A DNA stretch of 38,766 nt from Labrys sp. WJW (GTDB lineage: Bacteria > Pseudomonadota > Alphaproteobacteria > Rhizobiales > Labraceae), in contig NZ_LYXZ01000063.1 of the NCBI RefSeq assembly GCF_001676615.1, forward strand, positions 1 through 38,766, written 5' to 3'. The translations under genes were made by a program, and so were the position numbers. Of the stretch, positions 23,562-32,738 are shown piece by piece. The first letter of the stretch is position 1. Each line of letters opens with the position of its first letter. The notes under the pieces were generated by a model. It made no database searches. It was given only the letters and a program-made list of their open reading frames with translations, and had not been told where the DNA came from.

Positions 23562-24977
23562 ATGGCGGCGTTCGACGAGATGACCCTGAGCGACGGCACG
23601 ATACGTCCCGCCTATGCCGATCTCGCGCAATGGCTCTCCACGGCCCCCAAGGAATTGCTGACCCACCGACGCAACGAGGCCGAGTTGCTGTTCCGGCGCA
23701 TCGGCATCACTTTCGCCGTCTATGGCGACAAGGACGGCGCCGAGCGCCTGATCCCCTTCGACATCATCCCGCGCATTCTGGCAGCCCAGGAGTGGAATAC
23801 GCTCAAGAGCGGCCTCGAACAGCGCGTGCGTGCGCTGAACATGTATATCAAGGACGTCTACGGCAAACGCGAAGTGGTGCGCGCCGGCGTGGTGCCGGAG
23901 GACCTGATCTTCAACAACCCGGCCTTCCGCCCTGAGATGGCGGGCCAGAGCGTGCCGCACGACGTCTATGTCCATATAGCCGGCATCGACATCGTGCGGG
24001 TCGACGCCGATACCTTCTACGTGCTCGAAGACAATGCCCGCACCCCCTCCGGCGTCTCCTACATGCTGGAGAACCGCGAAGTGACCATGCGCCTGTTCCC
24101 GGAGGTGGTGGCGCGCCATCGCATCGCGCCGGTCGAGAACTACACGGATGAACTGCTCGCCACCCTGCGCTCGATCGCCCCCCGCTCGGCCTCGCGCGAT
24201 CCGGTCGTGGTCCTGCTGACGCCCGGCATGTATAATTCGGCCTATTACGAGCACTCCTTCCTGGCCGATCGCCTCGGCATCGAGATCGTCGAGGGACGCG
24301 ACCTCTTCGTGCGCGACGAGATCGTCTATATGCGCACCACGCAGGGGCCTCGCCGGGTCGACGTGATCTATCGGCGCATCGACGACGACTTCCTCGATCC
24401 CCTCGCCTTCCGGCCGGATTCCGCGCTCGGCGTTCCCGGCCTGATGACAGCCTATCGTGCCGGCAATGTCACGCTGACCAATGCCGTCGGCACCGGCGTT
24501 GCCGACGACAAGGCCGTCTATTCCTACATGCCCGACATCGTACGGTTCTTCCTCGGCGAGGAGCCGATCCTGCAGAATGTTCCGACGCATCGCTGCCGCG
24601 AGCCGGAGGCCCTCGCCTATGTGCTCGACAATCTCGAAAGCCTGGTGATCAAGGAGGTCTCGGGATCCGGCGGCTACGGCATGCTGATCGGCCCGCATGC
24701 CAGCAAGGCCGAGATCGCCGACTTCAGGGCGAAGCTGAAGGCTCAGCCCTTCGGCTATATCGCCCAGCCGACCTTAGCCCTCTCGACCTGTCCCTGCTAT
24801 GTCGAGGAGGGCATCGCGCCCCGCCATGTCGACCTCAGGCCCTTCGTCCTCACTGGTTCGGACAAGGTCCGCATCGTACCGGGTGGCCTGACCCGCGTCG
24901 CACTGAAGCAAGGCTCTCTGGTGGTGAACTCCAGCCAGGGGGGCGGCACCAAGGATACCTGGGTCCTGGATCGATGA
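23562..24977 (+). CDS. Circularly permuted ATP-grasp protein
   Basis: A 471-residue protein of the CP-ATP-grasp type (DUF404/DUF407). Hallmarks are YGDKDGAERLIPFDIIPRIL, FNNPAFRPEM, YVLEDNARTPSGVSYMLENR, LTPGMYNSAYYEHSFLA, NAVGTGVADDKAVYSYMPD and VIKEVSGSGGYGMLIG. The family is predicted to be an amidoligase that makes peptide-like bonds using ATP, in a conserved neighbourhood with alpha-E, transglutaminase-like and Anbu peptidase genes. The ATG at 23562 has TGGAGGG upstream. It is first in an operon of three. The actual substrate has not been shown. Confidence 0.95.
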   Translation: MAAFDEMTLSDGTIRPAYADLAQWLSTAPKELLTHRRNEAELLFRRIGITFAVYGDKDGAERLIPFDIIPRILAAQEWNTLKSGLEQRVRALNMYIKDVYGKREVVRAGVVPEDLIFNNPAFRPEMAGQSVPHDVYVHIAGIDIVRVDADTFYVLEDNARTPSGVSYMLENREVTMRLFPEVVARHRIAPVENYTDELLATLRSIAPRSASRDPVVVLLTPGMYNSAYYEHSFLADRLGIEIVEGRDLFVRDEIVYMRTTQGPRRVDVIYRRIDDDFLDPLAFRPDSALGVPGLMTAYRAGNVTLTNAVGTGVADDKAVYSYMPDIVRFFLGEEPILQNVPTHRCREPEALAYVLDNLESLVIKEVSGSGGYGMLIGPHASKAEIADFRAKLKAQPFGYIAQPTLALSTCPCYVEEGIAPRHVDLRPFVLTGSDKVRIVPGGLTRVALKQGSLVVNSSQGGGTKDTWVLDR

Positions 24978-25036
24978 TATCAGCCCCGAACGCCCCGCAG
25001 CCGCTCTCCTGCTTCCTCTCGCCCGGACATTGACGC

Positions 25037-25978
25037 ATGCTGTCGCGTACCGCCGATAACCTGTTCTGGCTGGCCCGCTATGTCGAACGGGCCGAATATC
25101 TCGCCCGCATCCTCGACGCGGCCTACCGCCTGTCGTCCCTGCCGGCCTCCTATGGCGGCCTGACCACGGAATGGGAGAGCGCGGTCGAGACAGCCGGATG
25201 CGGCCCGGCCTTCTTTGCCGCCTATGAGGAGGCCAATGAGCGGACGGTCACCGAGTTCCTGGCCTTTTCCGCCGAGAACCCCTCCTCGATCCGCAACTGC
25301 TTCGAGATGGCACGCACCAACGCCCGCGGCGTGCGCACCGCCCTCACGGCGGAGATGTGGTCGACCATCAACGACGCCTGGCTCCAGCTCAAGCGCTATG
25401 ACTCTGCCCGGATGAGCCGCGAGGAAGTCTCCCGCTTCCTCGAATGGGTCAAGGGCGTCTCCCTGATGTTCGACGGCTCGGCCTACCGCACCATGCTGCG
25501 CAACGATGCCTATGCCTTCGCACGGCTCGGCCTGTTCCTCGAGCGCGCCGACAACACGGCCCGCATTCTCGACGTCAAATATCACGTACTGCTGCCGCCT
25601 TCGGAGAGCGTCGGCGGCAGTCTCGACTATTTCCAGTGGACGGCCATCCTGCGCGCCGTCTCCGCCCTGACCGCCTATCACTGGGTCTACAAGGAAAGCC
25701 TCAAGCCATGGCTGGTCGCCGATCTCCTGATCCTGAACACACAGATGCCGCGTTCGCTTGCTTCATGCTATGAGAACCTGAATGGGAATCTCGATCAACT
25801 CGCTCAGGTCTATGGCCGGCAGGGCCCCGCCCAGCGCCTGGCCCGTGTTACCCAGTCGCGCCTGCAGAATCTGAGCATCGACGAGGTTTTCCAGTCCGGG
25901 TTGCATGATTTCATCACCGATTTCATCACCGACAACAACAATCTAAGCACGGCGATTGCCGAGCAATATCTGATCTGA
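25037..25978 (+). CDS. Alpha-E domain protein (DUF403)
   Basis: A 313-residue, almost entirely helical protein with the family opening MLSRTADNLFWLARYVERAE. Conserved later segments include FLERADNTARILDVKYH and LDYFQWTAILRAVSALTAYH. Alpha-E proteins nearly always sit next to the CP-ATP-grasp gene and are thought to work with it, perhaps as a carrier or partner of the predicted ligase. It lies 59 bases after that gene and 7 bases before the transglutaminase-like gene. No known catalytic motif is visible. Confidence 0.94.
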   Translation: MLSRTADNLFWLARYVERAEYLARILDAAYRLSSLPASYGGLTTEWESAVETAGCGPAFFAAYEEANERTVTEFLAFSAENPSSIRNCFEMARTNARGVRTALTAEMWSTINDAWLQLKRYDSARMSREEVSRFLEWVKGVSLMFDGSAYRTMLRNDAYAFARLGLFLERADNTARILDVKYHVLLPPSESVGGSLDYFQWTAILRAVSALTAYHWVYKESLKPWLVADLLILNTQMPRSLASCYENLNGNLDQLAQVYGRQGPAQRLARVTQSRLQNLSIDEVFQSGLHDFITDFITDNNNLSTAIAEQYLI

Positions 25979-25985
25979 CGAAACC

Positions 25986-26825
25986 ATGCGCATCTGCGTT
26001 GCCCACGAAACCGTCTATCGCTACGCGCGGCCGGCCAAATCCGTGATCCAGACCTTGCGGCTGACCCCGCGCTCGCATGATGGCCAGCATGTGGTGCGCT
26101 GGCGCATCGACGTGGATCAGGATGTCAGGCTGAGCCAGTCCGAGGATGCCTTCGGCAATATCAGCCACGCCTTCACGGCGATCGGCAGCATCGAAAGCCT
26201 GCGGGTGCGCGTGGAAGGCGAAGTGGAGACCCATGACAATGCCGGCGTGCTGCACGGCGTCGTCGAACGTTTCCCTGTCGCCCTCTATCTGCGCGATACC
26301 GATCTCACCCAGGCCGACGCCTCGATCCAGGACTTCGCCCGCCGGAGTGCCGGGGCGGCGGAAGGCGGCCTCGCCGTCTGCCACGCCCTGATGCAGGCGA
26401 TCCATGAGCGTGTCGAGGTCAGTCCCGATCCAAAGCAACCGGCAGCCGGCCTGACGCAGGCGTTCGCTGCCGGCAGCGGCGTCGCGCAGGACGTCAGCCA
26501 TCTCTTCATCGCCTGCGCCCGTACGCTCGGCCTCCCGGCCCGCTATGTCAGCGGATTGCTATGGCAGCCGCCGACGCAGCAAGGCAATGCCACCCATGCC
26601 TGGGCCGAGTCCTATATCGAGGGCCTGGGTTGGGTCGGGTTCGACCCGGCATTGTCGGTCTGTCCGACAGTCCATCACATCCGTGTCGCTGTGGGCCTGG
26701 ACTATCTGGGCGCCGCGCCGGTGCGGGGCGCCCATTACGGCGGCGAGGGCGAAAGCCTGGAGGTCAGCGTCGATATCGGCGAAAAGGGAGAGCGCCCCCA
26801 GGCGCAGCGTCAGTCGCAGAATTGA
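25986..26825 (+). CDS. Bacterial transglutaminase-like protein with Ala at the catalytic Cys position
   Basis: A 279-residue protein. Residues 1-80 form the bacterial transglutaminase-like N-terminal domain (HETVYRYARPAKSVIQTLRL). The papain-like core follows, with H204 in ATHAWAESY and D220 in GWVGFDPA both present. The Cys normally found in GVCQD is Ala here: GSGVAQDVSHLF, A167. The protein should therefore lack thiol-based activity and may bind rather than cut, or the family branch may use another mechanism. It is the last gene of the ATP-grasp/alpha-E operon, 7 bases after alpha-E, and is followed by a palindromic repeat. Confidence 0.9.
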   Translation: MRICVAHETVYRYARPAKSVIQTLRLTPRSHDGQHVVRWRIDVDQDVRLSQSEDAFGNISHAFTAIGSIESLRVRVEGEVETHDNAGVLHGVVERFPVALYLRDTDLTQADASIQDFARRSAGAAEGGLAVCHALMQAIHERVEVSPDPKQPAAGLTQAFAAGSGVAQDVSHLFIACARTLGLPARYVSGLLWQPPTQQGNATHAWAESYIEGLGWVGFDPALSVCPTVHHIRVAVGLDYLGAAPVRGAHYGGEGESLEVSVDIGEKGERPQAQRQSQN

Positions 26826-26838
26826 CCCGGCAGGTTCC

Positions 26839-26943
26839 CTAAAGCGTTTTGCGATTTGGTGGAATCACCAGGAATCGCAAAGACGCGTCCAATCAAAGAG
26901 TTAGAGCAATGCAGCGTTTCCGTCCAAACGCGCTTTGCTTTAG
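26839..26943. repeat. Dispersed palindromic repeat, copy 1
   Basis: Outer inverted ends CTAAAGC (26839-26845) and GCTTTAG (26937-26943) enclose a strong hairpin (TTTGCGATTTGGTG, then CACCAGGAATCGCAAA). A 19-base core, AAAGCGTTTTGCGATTTGG (26841-26859), is repeated exactly at 32739-32757, and the following GCAAxGACGC and GAGCAA words are shared too. This resembles the RIME-like mosaic palindromes of rhizobial genomes. Confidence 0.8.
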
Positions 26944-26965
26944 CGCCGACGGTGCGGGCAGGCTC

Positions 26966-27268
26966 TCAAGGCCGGCTTGAATCGTGTTCGTGCTCGTAGC
27001 GTCGCACCACGCCCGGCCGCAACTTCGGAGCCAGCTTGCTGACCGCGAGCGAGATCAGGATCCCGAGGACATAGCCGACCTGCAGTGCGACGGCGATGGC
27101 CACCATGTCAATCAGGGCGGTCCCCAGGCCAAAACCCGCCATCCAGATGATGACCGCGCTGCCGATCGAAGCGATCAAGGCGATGATCGTGAAAGCCAGT
27201 ACCGGGACAAAGGTCCCGCACAGGGCGCCCAGCACCATCGCGACGATGACAGGCCAGATCACGAACAT
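26966..27268 (-). CDS. Small inner-membrane protein, unknown function
   Basis: A 100-residue, very hydrophobic protein with three predicted spans: VIWPVIVAMVLGALCGTFV, FTIIALIASIGSAVIIWMAG and MVAIAVALQVGYVLGILISLA. It ends in a basic and then His/Glu-rich tail (RPGVVRRYEHEHDSSRP). The ATG at 27268 has GGAGAG upstream, which is better than the TTG further out. Short exopolysaccharide-type (exoD-like) or hypothetical membrane proteins look like this, but no family is certain. Confidence 0.65.
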   Translation of the reverse strand: MFVIWPVIVAMVLGALCGTFVPVLAFTIIALIASIGSAVIIWMAGFGLGTALIDMVAIAVALQVGYVLGILISLAVSKLAPKLRPGVVRRYEHEHDSSRP

Positions 27269-27590
27269 AGGTCTCTCCAAGTATTCCGTTGGTCTGCTGC
27301 GGAACCCGGCGTCTTCGTTCTACCCGTCTGTAGCTGGAATCGATCTTGCCGATACTGGGCCGCCCGAGTCTAGCAAAAACTCCTCCGAAAGAAGGGGGCT
27401 GGCTTTTTCACGCGAAGCTGATTTCCATACATGACGATTTCGGACAGTGAATTCTTTCGACGAAAGAAGCAATGCCCTATTCGGATGAGGTAGGCGTTAT
27501 ACTGGGCCGGAGCGGCAACAGCCGCATGCCGGCAGCGGCGCGAAGCTGTCTGCATTCGCCATCGATGGCATCTTCCCCGCACAGGCCGTA
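27269..27590. other. Intergenic stretch with a 17-base palindrome
   Basis: About 320 bases without a convincing gene. A perfect palindrome TTCTTTCG-A-CGAAAGAA lies at 27452-27468, and the half CGAAAGAAG recurs near 27385. It could be an operator for the membrane-protein gene, which reads away from it, or a hairpin at the end of the FAD-oxidase operon. Confidence 0.45.
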
Positions 27591-29033
27591 TCAGCTCGAA
27601 CGCTTGGTTTCGGGCAGACGAGACGGATCGATCACCTTGCCGGGATTCATGAGATCAGCCGGATCGACCATCGCCTTGATCGCCTGCATCAAGCCGAGCT
27701 TGACCGGATCCGCCGTGGCATAGAGGGCATGGATGCGCTTGGAACCGACGCCGTGCTCGGCCGAAAACGAGCCGCCGCGCTGGCGGATGCCGCCATAAAG
27801 CACCGCTTCCACGCCGGCGATGTCGTCCGCCGTCAGCGCGTCTTCCGCCCGGTTGAGCATGATATGCAGGTTGCCATCGCCCAGATGGCCGAAGACGAAG
27901 GGAGCGAGCCCCGGCGAGACGCCAGCAAGGCCGGCGATACTGGCGCGCACATAGTCGTCCACTTGCGACAAGGGTAGCGAGACGTCGAAGCTGGGTGAAT
28001 TGGGATGGTCGACATAGATGACGGCCGATTCCTCGCGCAGCCGCCAGATCGCCTGCTCCTGCGCCAGCGAGCTGGCCAAGACGGCGCTGGTCTCGGGATG
28101 GCTTTCAAGCATTTCCTCATAGATGGCCGCCAGTTCTTCCTGGAGAGCGGCTTCGTCGGCGCCCCCCAGGGAGAGGATGAGATAGATCTGGTGCTCCATG
28201 GAGAAATCGGGCGCCGACCAGCCGAAGTGGCGGGTGGCATACCGGAAATAATCGGCCCACATCGCCTCGGCCGCGCGCAATTCGCCAACCCGCGCGTCGA
28301 GGGCGCGCCGGATGGCGGCAAGCGCCGCGGGCACCGAGCCGAAACCGAACAGGGCCACGGCGTGCGCCGGCGGTACGGCGTCCAGCTTGATCGCGACCCT
28401 GGTGACGATGCCGAGCGTTCCCTCGGCCCCGATCAGCAGGTGCTTGAGATCATAGCCTGCCGAATTCTTCACCACCCGGGTGAGATCGGAATAGACGGAA
28501 CCATCCGGCAGCACCGCTTCCAGGCCGAGGATGCGATGGCGCATCACGCCGTTACGGAAGGCCATGATGCCCCCGGCATTGGTGGAGATCATGCCGCCGA
28601 TGGTGGCCGATCCTCGTGCCGGCAGGTCGATGCCAGGTTCGAGGCGATGGACGAGGGCGGCCTCCTGCAGGGCCTGCAGCGTGCAGCCGGCTTCCACCAC
28701 CGCCACGCGCTCATCGGCATCGAGCCGCTCGATCCGGTTCAGGCGGCGGGTCGATATCACCAGCTGTCCCGCCGTCGAGATACCGCCGCCGACGAGGCCG
28801 GTACGCCCGCCCTGCGGCACCATCGAGACGCCGTCACGGACGCACAGGCGTACGACCGCGGCGACTTCCCCTGTCGTCGCCGGCGAGACGACGGCGGAAG
28901 CGCCGAGATTGTCGGGCTCCTCGCCTGGATCGAGCTCGGCGATCGCTGCGCCCGTGCGGATATTGGCGGCACCGACTGCCGAGGCGAGATCGGACAGGAA
29001 ATCCGCTGGAAGCCTGTTTTCCTGCTCGATCAT
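27591..29033 (-). CDS. FAD-linked oxidase (GlcD / D-2-hydroxyacid dehydrogenase type)
   Basis: A 480-residue flavoprotein of the VAO/PCMH family that oxidises D-2-hydroxy acids such as D-lactate, glycolate or 2-hydroxyglutarate. The FAD-binding half shows MVPQGGRTGLVGGG, EPGIDLPARGSATIGGMISTNAGG and NSAGYDLKHLLIGAEGTLGIVT. The C-terminal FAD-oxidase domain has FGHLGDGNLH and SFSAEHGVGSKR, the catalytic/metal-site segments. It lacks the iron-sulfur part of larger D-LDH enzymes. It is the last gene of the three-gene minus-strand catabolic unit. The substrate is probably a 2-hydroxy acid made in that pathway. Confidence 0.93.
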   Translation of the reverse strand: MIEQENRLPADFLSDLASAVGAANIRTGAAIAELDPGEEPDNLGASAVVSPATTGEVAAVVRLCVRDGVSMVPQGGRTGLVGGGISTAGQLVISTRRLNRIERLDADERVAVVEAGCTLQALQEAALVHRLEPGIDLPARGSATIGGMISTNAGGIMAFRNGVMRHRILGLEAVLPDGSVYSDLTRVVKNSAGYDLKHLLIGAEGTLGIVTRVAIKLDAVPPAHAVALFGFGSVPAALAAIRRALDARVGELRAAEAMWADYFRYATRHFGWSAPDFSMEHQIYLILSLGGADEAALQEELAAIYEEMLESHPETSAVLASSLAQEQAIWRLREESAVIYVDHPNSPSFDVSLPLSQVDDYVRASIAGLAGVSPGLAPFVFGHLGDGNLHIMLNRAEDALTADDIAGVEAVLYGGIRQRGGSFSAEHGVGSKRIHALYATADPVKLGLMQAIKAMVDPADLMNPGKVIDPSRLPETKRSS

Positions 29034-29065
29034 CGCCTTACCTCATTGTCTTTGGCCGTGAGCGC

Positions 29066-29998
29066 TCAGGCCGCGCGGCGCAGGGCCTGCGCCATGCAGT
29101 GAATACCGCCGCCCGTCTTGGATATCTCGCCGGTATCGACGGCCGCAACCTCGAATCCGCGTGCCTTGAGCTGGCCGATCAGGCTCTTGCTCGCCGTGGG
29201 TGCGATGATGCGGTCATTGCCCAGCGACATGAAGTTGCAGCCGAGCGCCATCGTATCCTGGAATGGCACGTCGATGATCTCGTGGCCCTTGGCCTTGAGC
29301 CAGTCGACGATACCCGGTTCCGTGCAGGCCAGGCACACTGCCGTCAGCTTCGGCGCGATCGGCACCACCATCAGGTCGATATGGACGTAATATTCGTCGA
29401 TGAAGGCGAGCCGGACCTCCCAACCTTCCCTCTCGAACCAGTCCGCGACCTGGCGGGCGCCCTCCTCCTGGGTGCGGGCACCGCCGCAGCCGATCAGCAC
29501 GCAGCCTTCTTCGATGACGTTGAAATCACCGCCCTCGAAGGTGCCCGCGGTTACCATGTCGTAGATCGGGATACCCATCTTCTCATAGGCGCGGATGGCG
29601 GCGTAGTTCTCGCCGCGGCGCCACCAATTGGCCATGGCGGTGATGAAGACGCCATAGGGGGTCATCACGCTGGAATCGCGCGTATAGACCTGCATCGGCA
29701 GTTCGACTTCCGGTTCCAGCCAGTGGATGTTGACGCCGAAATGTTCATAGGCCGAGGCCAGTTCCTTGTGCTGGGCCTGGGCGGTCTGGATGTTGCAGGG
29801 CGCCTCGCGCAGATGCTTGCGCGACAGGGAACTGGTGGCCATGTGCCTCAGATAGGCCGGCGAGCCGAGCAGGACGTCCGTGAGGCGATCGGTCTCGTTG
29901 CGAAAGCCCCAATGCTTGAGCGGCTTGGTGCCGCCGGCGAGGTTGCGGCGGCGCAGCGTAAAGGCGTCGTCGACATGGATCTGTTCGATGCGGTTCAT
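29066..29998 (-). CDS. DDAH / arginine-deiminase family hydrolase (amidinotransferase fold)
   Basis: A 310-residue member of the guanidino-modifying superfamily, which hydrolyses C-N bonds in arginine-like compounds through a covalent thiouronium. The catalytic set is complete: TRD at 106-108, FEGGD at 154-158, H206 in YYVHIDL and C301 in GGGIHCM. Length and motif spacing match dimethylarginine dimethylaminohydrolase-like proteins rather than full arginine deiminase. The frame extends to 30172, but the ATG at 29998 has AAAGG upstream and starts a normal protein. It lies between an M20 amidohydrolase and an FAD oxidase on one strand, pointing to breakdown of an amidino compound. Confidence 0.9.
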   Translation of the reverse strand: MNRIEQIHVDDAFTLRRRNLAGGTKPLKHWGFRNETDRLTDVLLGSPAYLRHMATSSLSRKHLREAPCNIQTAQAQHKELASAYEHFGVNIHWLEPEVELPMQVYTRDSSVMTPYGVFITAMANWWRRGENYAAIRAYEKMGIPIYDMVTAGTFEGGDFNVIEEGCVLIGCGGARTQEEGARQVADWFEREGWEVRLAFIDEYYVHIDLMVVPIAPKLTAVCLACTEPGIVDWLKAKGHEIIDVPFQDTMALGCNFMSLGNDRIIAPTASKSLIGQLKARGFEVAAVDTGEISKTGGGIHCMAQALRRAA

Positions 29999-30014
29999 GG
30001 TCTTTTGCCTTTCA

Positions 30015-31583
30015 TCAGGTGGGGATCCACCATTCGCGCCCGCGAGTGGTGGTGACATATTCGGGCCAGCGGAAGCCGATCGGCGGCGGATAGTCGGCCA
30101 ATGGCGGGATCCAGTTGGAGCCGCCGATGCCGCCGCCGGTACGTTCCTCGAATTCACGACGGGCGGCGGCACGCGCCTCCTCGTCCTCGATCAGGCGCAG
30201 GGCCGAGAGCGCGATCGTCTTGGCCGCCGTCGTCACCATCGGATCGATGGTGGCAGGCATGCCGCCCAGCGCATTCATCACCCACCCCGGATAGGTATAG
30301 CCTTCCGGAGCCCTGAGGGCCGGCCGGGCCACATAGAAGCGGGCGGTCGGGGCATGCCAGCTCATGTCGGTGTAATCGTCCGAGGTCGAGTTGAGCTGGG
30401 AGGGAGGCAGGTCCCGCCGCAGGATCGCCTCGGCTTCCTCAGGGGCGATCAGGCGCTCGCATTCGGCAAGGAAGGGCTTTTCCATCGGTTCCAGGCCGAG
30501 ATTGACCTGGATCTCACGCGCAAGCCGGCAGGCCTCCTCGCCCCAGCGCGGCGCGCCCACCGTCGACATCGCATCCCAGACGACATTGGCGATGGCATGG
30601 TTGGCCAGGCCCGGGCGCGACTTGCACACCCAGTGGCGCTCATAGCGGCAGCCGGTCATGCTAGCTGCCATCTCGGCATTGCGGTCGAGCATGGCCGTCG
30701 CCTGCTCCGCCATGTCGAGGGTCGGCATGCGCATCATGTACTGGATCTCGGCCAGGCCCGCGGGAAGATTGTCCGCCGTCGCCTGGCCGGCCGTAAGGAT
30801 CGCCTCGCTGATCGACCAGCCGCCCTGGTGGGTCAGCATGGAATCGCGCAGGGCCTTGGAGGCCATGTACATCATCATCAGCGCATCGTTGGCGCCGGGC
30901 GCGCGCACCGCCGAATGCGATTGCGGGATCGGTGCGCCCGCGGCGCGGTTCCAGGCCTCCGGCTCATCACAGATGAAGCGGTAGATCATCGAATAGGCGG
31001 CGCCGCAATGGGTATCCCAGCGCACCGTGTTGCACATCGGCAGCATGTAGAAGGGATGGAAAGAGAGCATGCCGTCGAGGCCGTCATAATAGCCCTTGGC
31101 GGCATGGAGAGGCTTGGAGCCCCTCACCTTCTCGGCCGGCTCGCCGGTGAAGCGCAGCGTGCCGGCAAGGCCGTGGCGCTCCATCGCCTGCTTGGTGGCC
31201 AGCAGTCCGCCGAGGCTGGAGGTGCCGAGCGCGGAATGGGGATCGGTATGGCCGCCGGCATGTTCGCTCAACCCCGGCCGCGGGCGCTTGACGGTCGCCG
31301 CATCCTGGCAATTGCCGGGCACCGCGTCATATTCGGCATACATGCCGATAACAGGCCCGCCCGTCTTGCCCGTCCAGTGCGCACAGAAGGCCGTCGGCAT
31401 GCCGGCCGAGCCTTCCTCGACGGTAAAGCCATGCCGGCGCAGCAGGTCGACATACCAACGCGCGGATTGATATTCGCGCCAGGCCGTCTCGCCGAAATCG
31501 AAGATCGTGCGGGTCCAGGTCGACAGATCGTCGGCGATGGCATCGACATGCGCAAGCGCCGTCTGCTGTGCTGAACTGGTCAC
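30015..31583 (-). CDS. M20 family amidohydrolase (AbgB-like)
   Basis: A 522-residue metal-dependent amidohydrolase of the M20D/AbgB type, which removes acyl groups from amino acids or splits aminobenzoyl-glutamate. Motifs: VIGMYAEYDAVPGNCQ (metal and substrate region), GGHTDPHSALGTSSLGG, LRFTGEPAEKVRGSKPLHAA and SDDYTDMSWHAPTARFY. The GTG at 31583 has GGGAGG upstream and is preferred; the open frame continues but without a good start. It is first in the minus-strand operon with the DDAH-like and FAD-oxidase genes (16 and 32 base gaps) and is divergent from a LysR gene. The substrate may be an N-acylated guanidino compound imported by the nearby ABC system. Confidence 0.91.
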   Translation of the reverse strand: MTSSAQQTALAHVDAIADDLSTWTRTIFDFGETAWREYQSARWYVDLLRRHGFTVEEGSAGMPTAFCAHWTGKTGGPVIGMYAEYDAVPGNCQDAATVKRPRPGLSEHAGGHTDPHSALGTSSLGGLLATKQAMERHGLAGTLRFTGEPAEKVRGSKPLHAAKGYYDGLDGMLSFHPFYMLPMCNTVRWDTHCGAAYSMIYRFICDEPEAWNRAAGAPIPQSHSAVRAPGANDALMMMYMASKALRDSMLTHQGGWSISEAILTAGQATADNLPAGLAEIQYMMRMPTLDMAEQATAMLDRNAEMAASMTGCRYERHWVCKSRPGLANHAIANVVWDAMSTVGAPRWGEEACRLAREIQVNLGLEPMEKPFLAECERLIAPEEAEAILRRDLPPSQLNSTSDDYTDMSWHAPTARFYVARPALRAPEGYTYPGWVMNALGGMPATIDPMVTTAAKTIALSALRLIEDEEARAAARREFEERTGGGIGGSNWIPPLADYPPPIGFRWPEYVTTTRGREWWIPT

Positions 31584-31628
31584 ATTCCACCTCCCTGATT
31601 GACAGGAAGGATAAGCGGTGAACATCGC

Positions 31629-31643
31629 TATCAAAAAGTGATA
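31629..31643. promoter_or_regulatory. TATCA-N5-TGATA palindrome, likely LysR operator
   Basis: A short inverted repeat (31629-31633 and 31639-31643) midway between the divergent M20 and LysR genes. Spacing and A/T content fit the LysR T-N11-A box. Assignment rests on position and symmetry. Confidence 0.5.
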
Positions 31644-31723
31644 TGTTTTGCCTGTTTGAACAAATTCCATTCACCTGTAGGCAATCATGCCGGAAATCTG
31701 GTGAGAGCTTCCCGGAGCCCGTT

Positions 31724-32632
31724 TTGCGCATTCCCTCTACCCAGGCCCTGCGAGCCCTCGACAGCTTCGCCCGCCACGGCAGCGTCTGGCGCGCCGCTGA
31801 AGAGCTCTTTCTCACCCGCAGCGCCGTCAGCCACCAATTGCGCCTGCTCGAGCGCGATCTCGGCTTCGACCTCCTGGAGCGCAACGGCAAGGGCGTGATG
31901 CTGACCGCCCGCGGGCGCCACTATGCCAACGAGGTGCGCAAGGCCCTCACCGTCATCGGGGACGCCTCGCTGCAATATGGCGACAAGGGCGTCGCCGGTA
32001 CGCTGCAGGTGAGCTGCACGCCCGGATTTGCCTCGCTTTGGCTTTGCACCCACATCGCCGAATTCCAGGACATGTATCCGGACGTGTCGCTGCGCGTGGT
32101 GACGCCGCGGCGGCTCGACGACGTCTCCAACCCCGATGTCGACCTCTTCATCACCTTCGGCGACGGCAACTGGCCCAATCGGGCGGTCGAGTTGCTGTGC
32201 GAGGTCCAGTTCACCCCTTTGTGCAGCCCGGCTTTGCTCAACAAGGTCGGCGGTCTCAACGAGCCCTCGGACGTGCTGAGGGCGCCGCTGCTTCATCTGG
32301 GCGATTTCGACGATTGGACGCGCTGGCTGGCACTCGCCAATGTCGAAAACCCCAATGCCGAATGCGGCATGATCTTCTCCGACATGAATCTCGTCTTTGC
32401 CGCCGCCACCGCCGGCCAGGGCATCGCCATGGGGGACGAGCTCACCTGCCGCACCGCCATGAAGGCGGGCCAGTTGATCCGCCCCTTCGATCTCGCCATC
32501 AAGTCACCCCGCTCCTATTTCCTGGTGATGGAACACGCCAAGACCGGCCATGCTGTCTCGCGGGCCTTCGCAGACTGGTTGAAGTCGGCCTTGGCGCAGA
32601 CGAGCCCGACATACCGTTCCAACTATGGCTGA
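31724..32632 (+). CDS. LysR-family regulator (GcvA-like) of the amidohydrolase/ABC block
   Basis: A 302-residue LysR-type regulator. The N-terminus RIPSTQALRALDSFARHGSV, then RAAEELFLTRSAVSHQLRLL, is the GcvA-type helix-turn-helix. The effector domain has VDLFITFGDG and the GQGIAMGDEL segment. I place the start at the TTG at 31724, with GGAG seven bases upstream, because GcvA-like proteins begin just before this point; an ATG at 31643 would add 27 unlikely residues. It is divergent from the M20 operon and lies upstream of the ABC genes, so it may control both. Confidence 0.9.
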   Translation: MRIPSTQALRALDSFARHGSVWRAAEELFLTRSAVSHQLRLLERDLGFDLLERNGKGVMLTARGRHYANEVRKALTVIGDASLQYGDKGVAGTLQVSCTPGFASLWLCTHIAEFQDMYPDVSLRVVTPRRLDDVSNPDVDLFITFGDGNWPNRAVELLCEVQFTPLCSPALLNKVGGLNEPSDVLRAPLLHLGDFDDWTRWLALANVENPNAECGMIFSDMNLVFAAATAGQGIAMGDELTCRTAMKAGQLIRPFDLAIKSPRSYFLVMEHAKTGHAVSRAFADWLKSALAQTSPTYRSNYG

Positions 32633-32738
32633 ACAGCTGTAGCGGGCTACCCGTTGGGGTGAATCAAATTTTTCCCCAGGGGCAACAACATTCAATTGTC
32701 GTGAACGATAATCACGCTTAGGCTTTGAAAGGTTTTCC

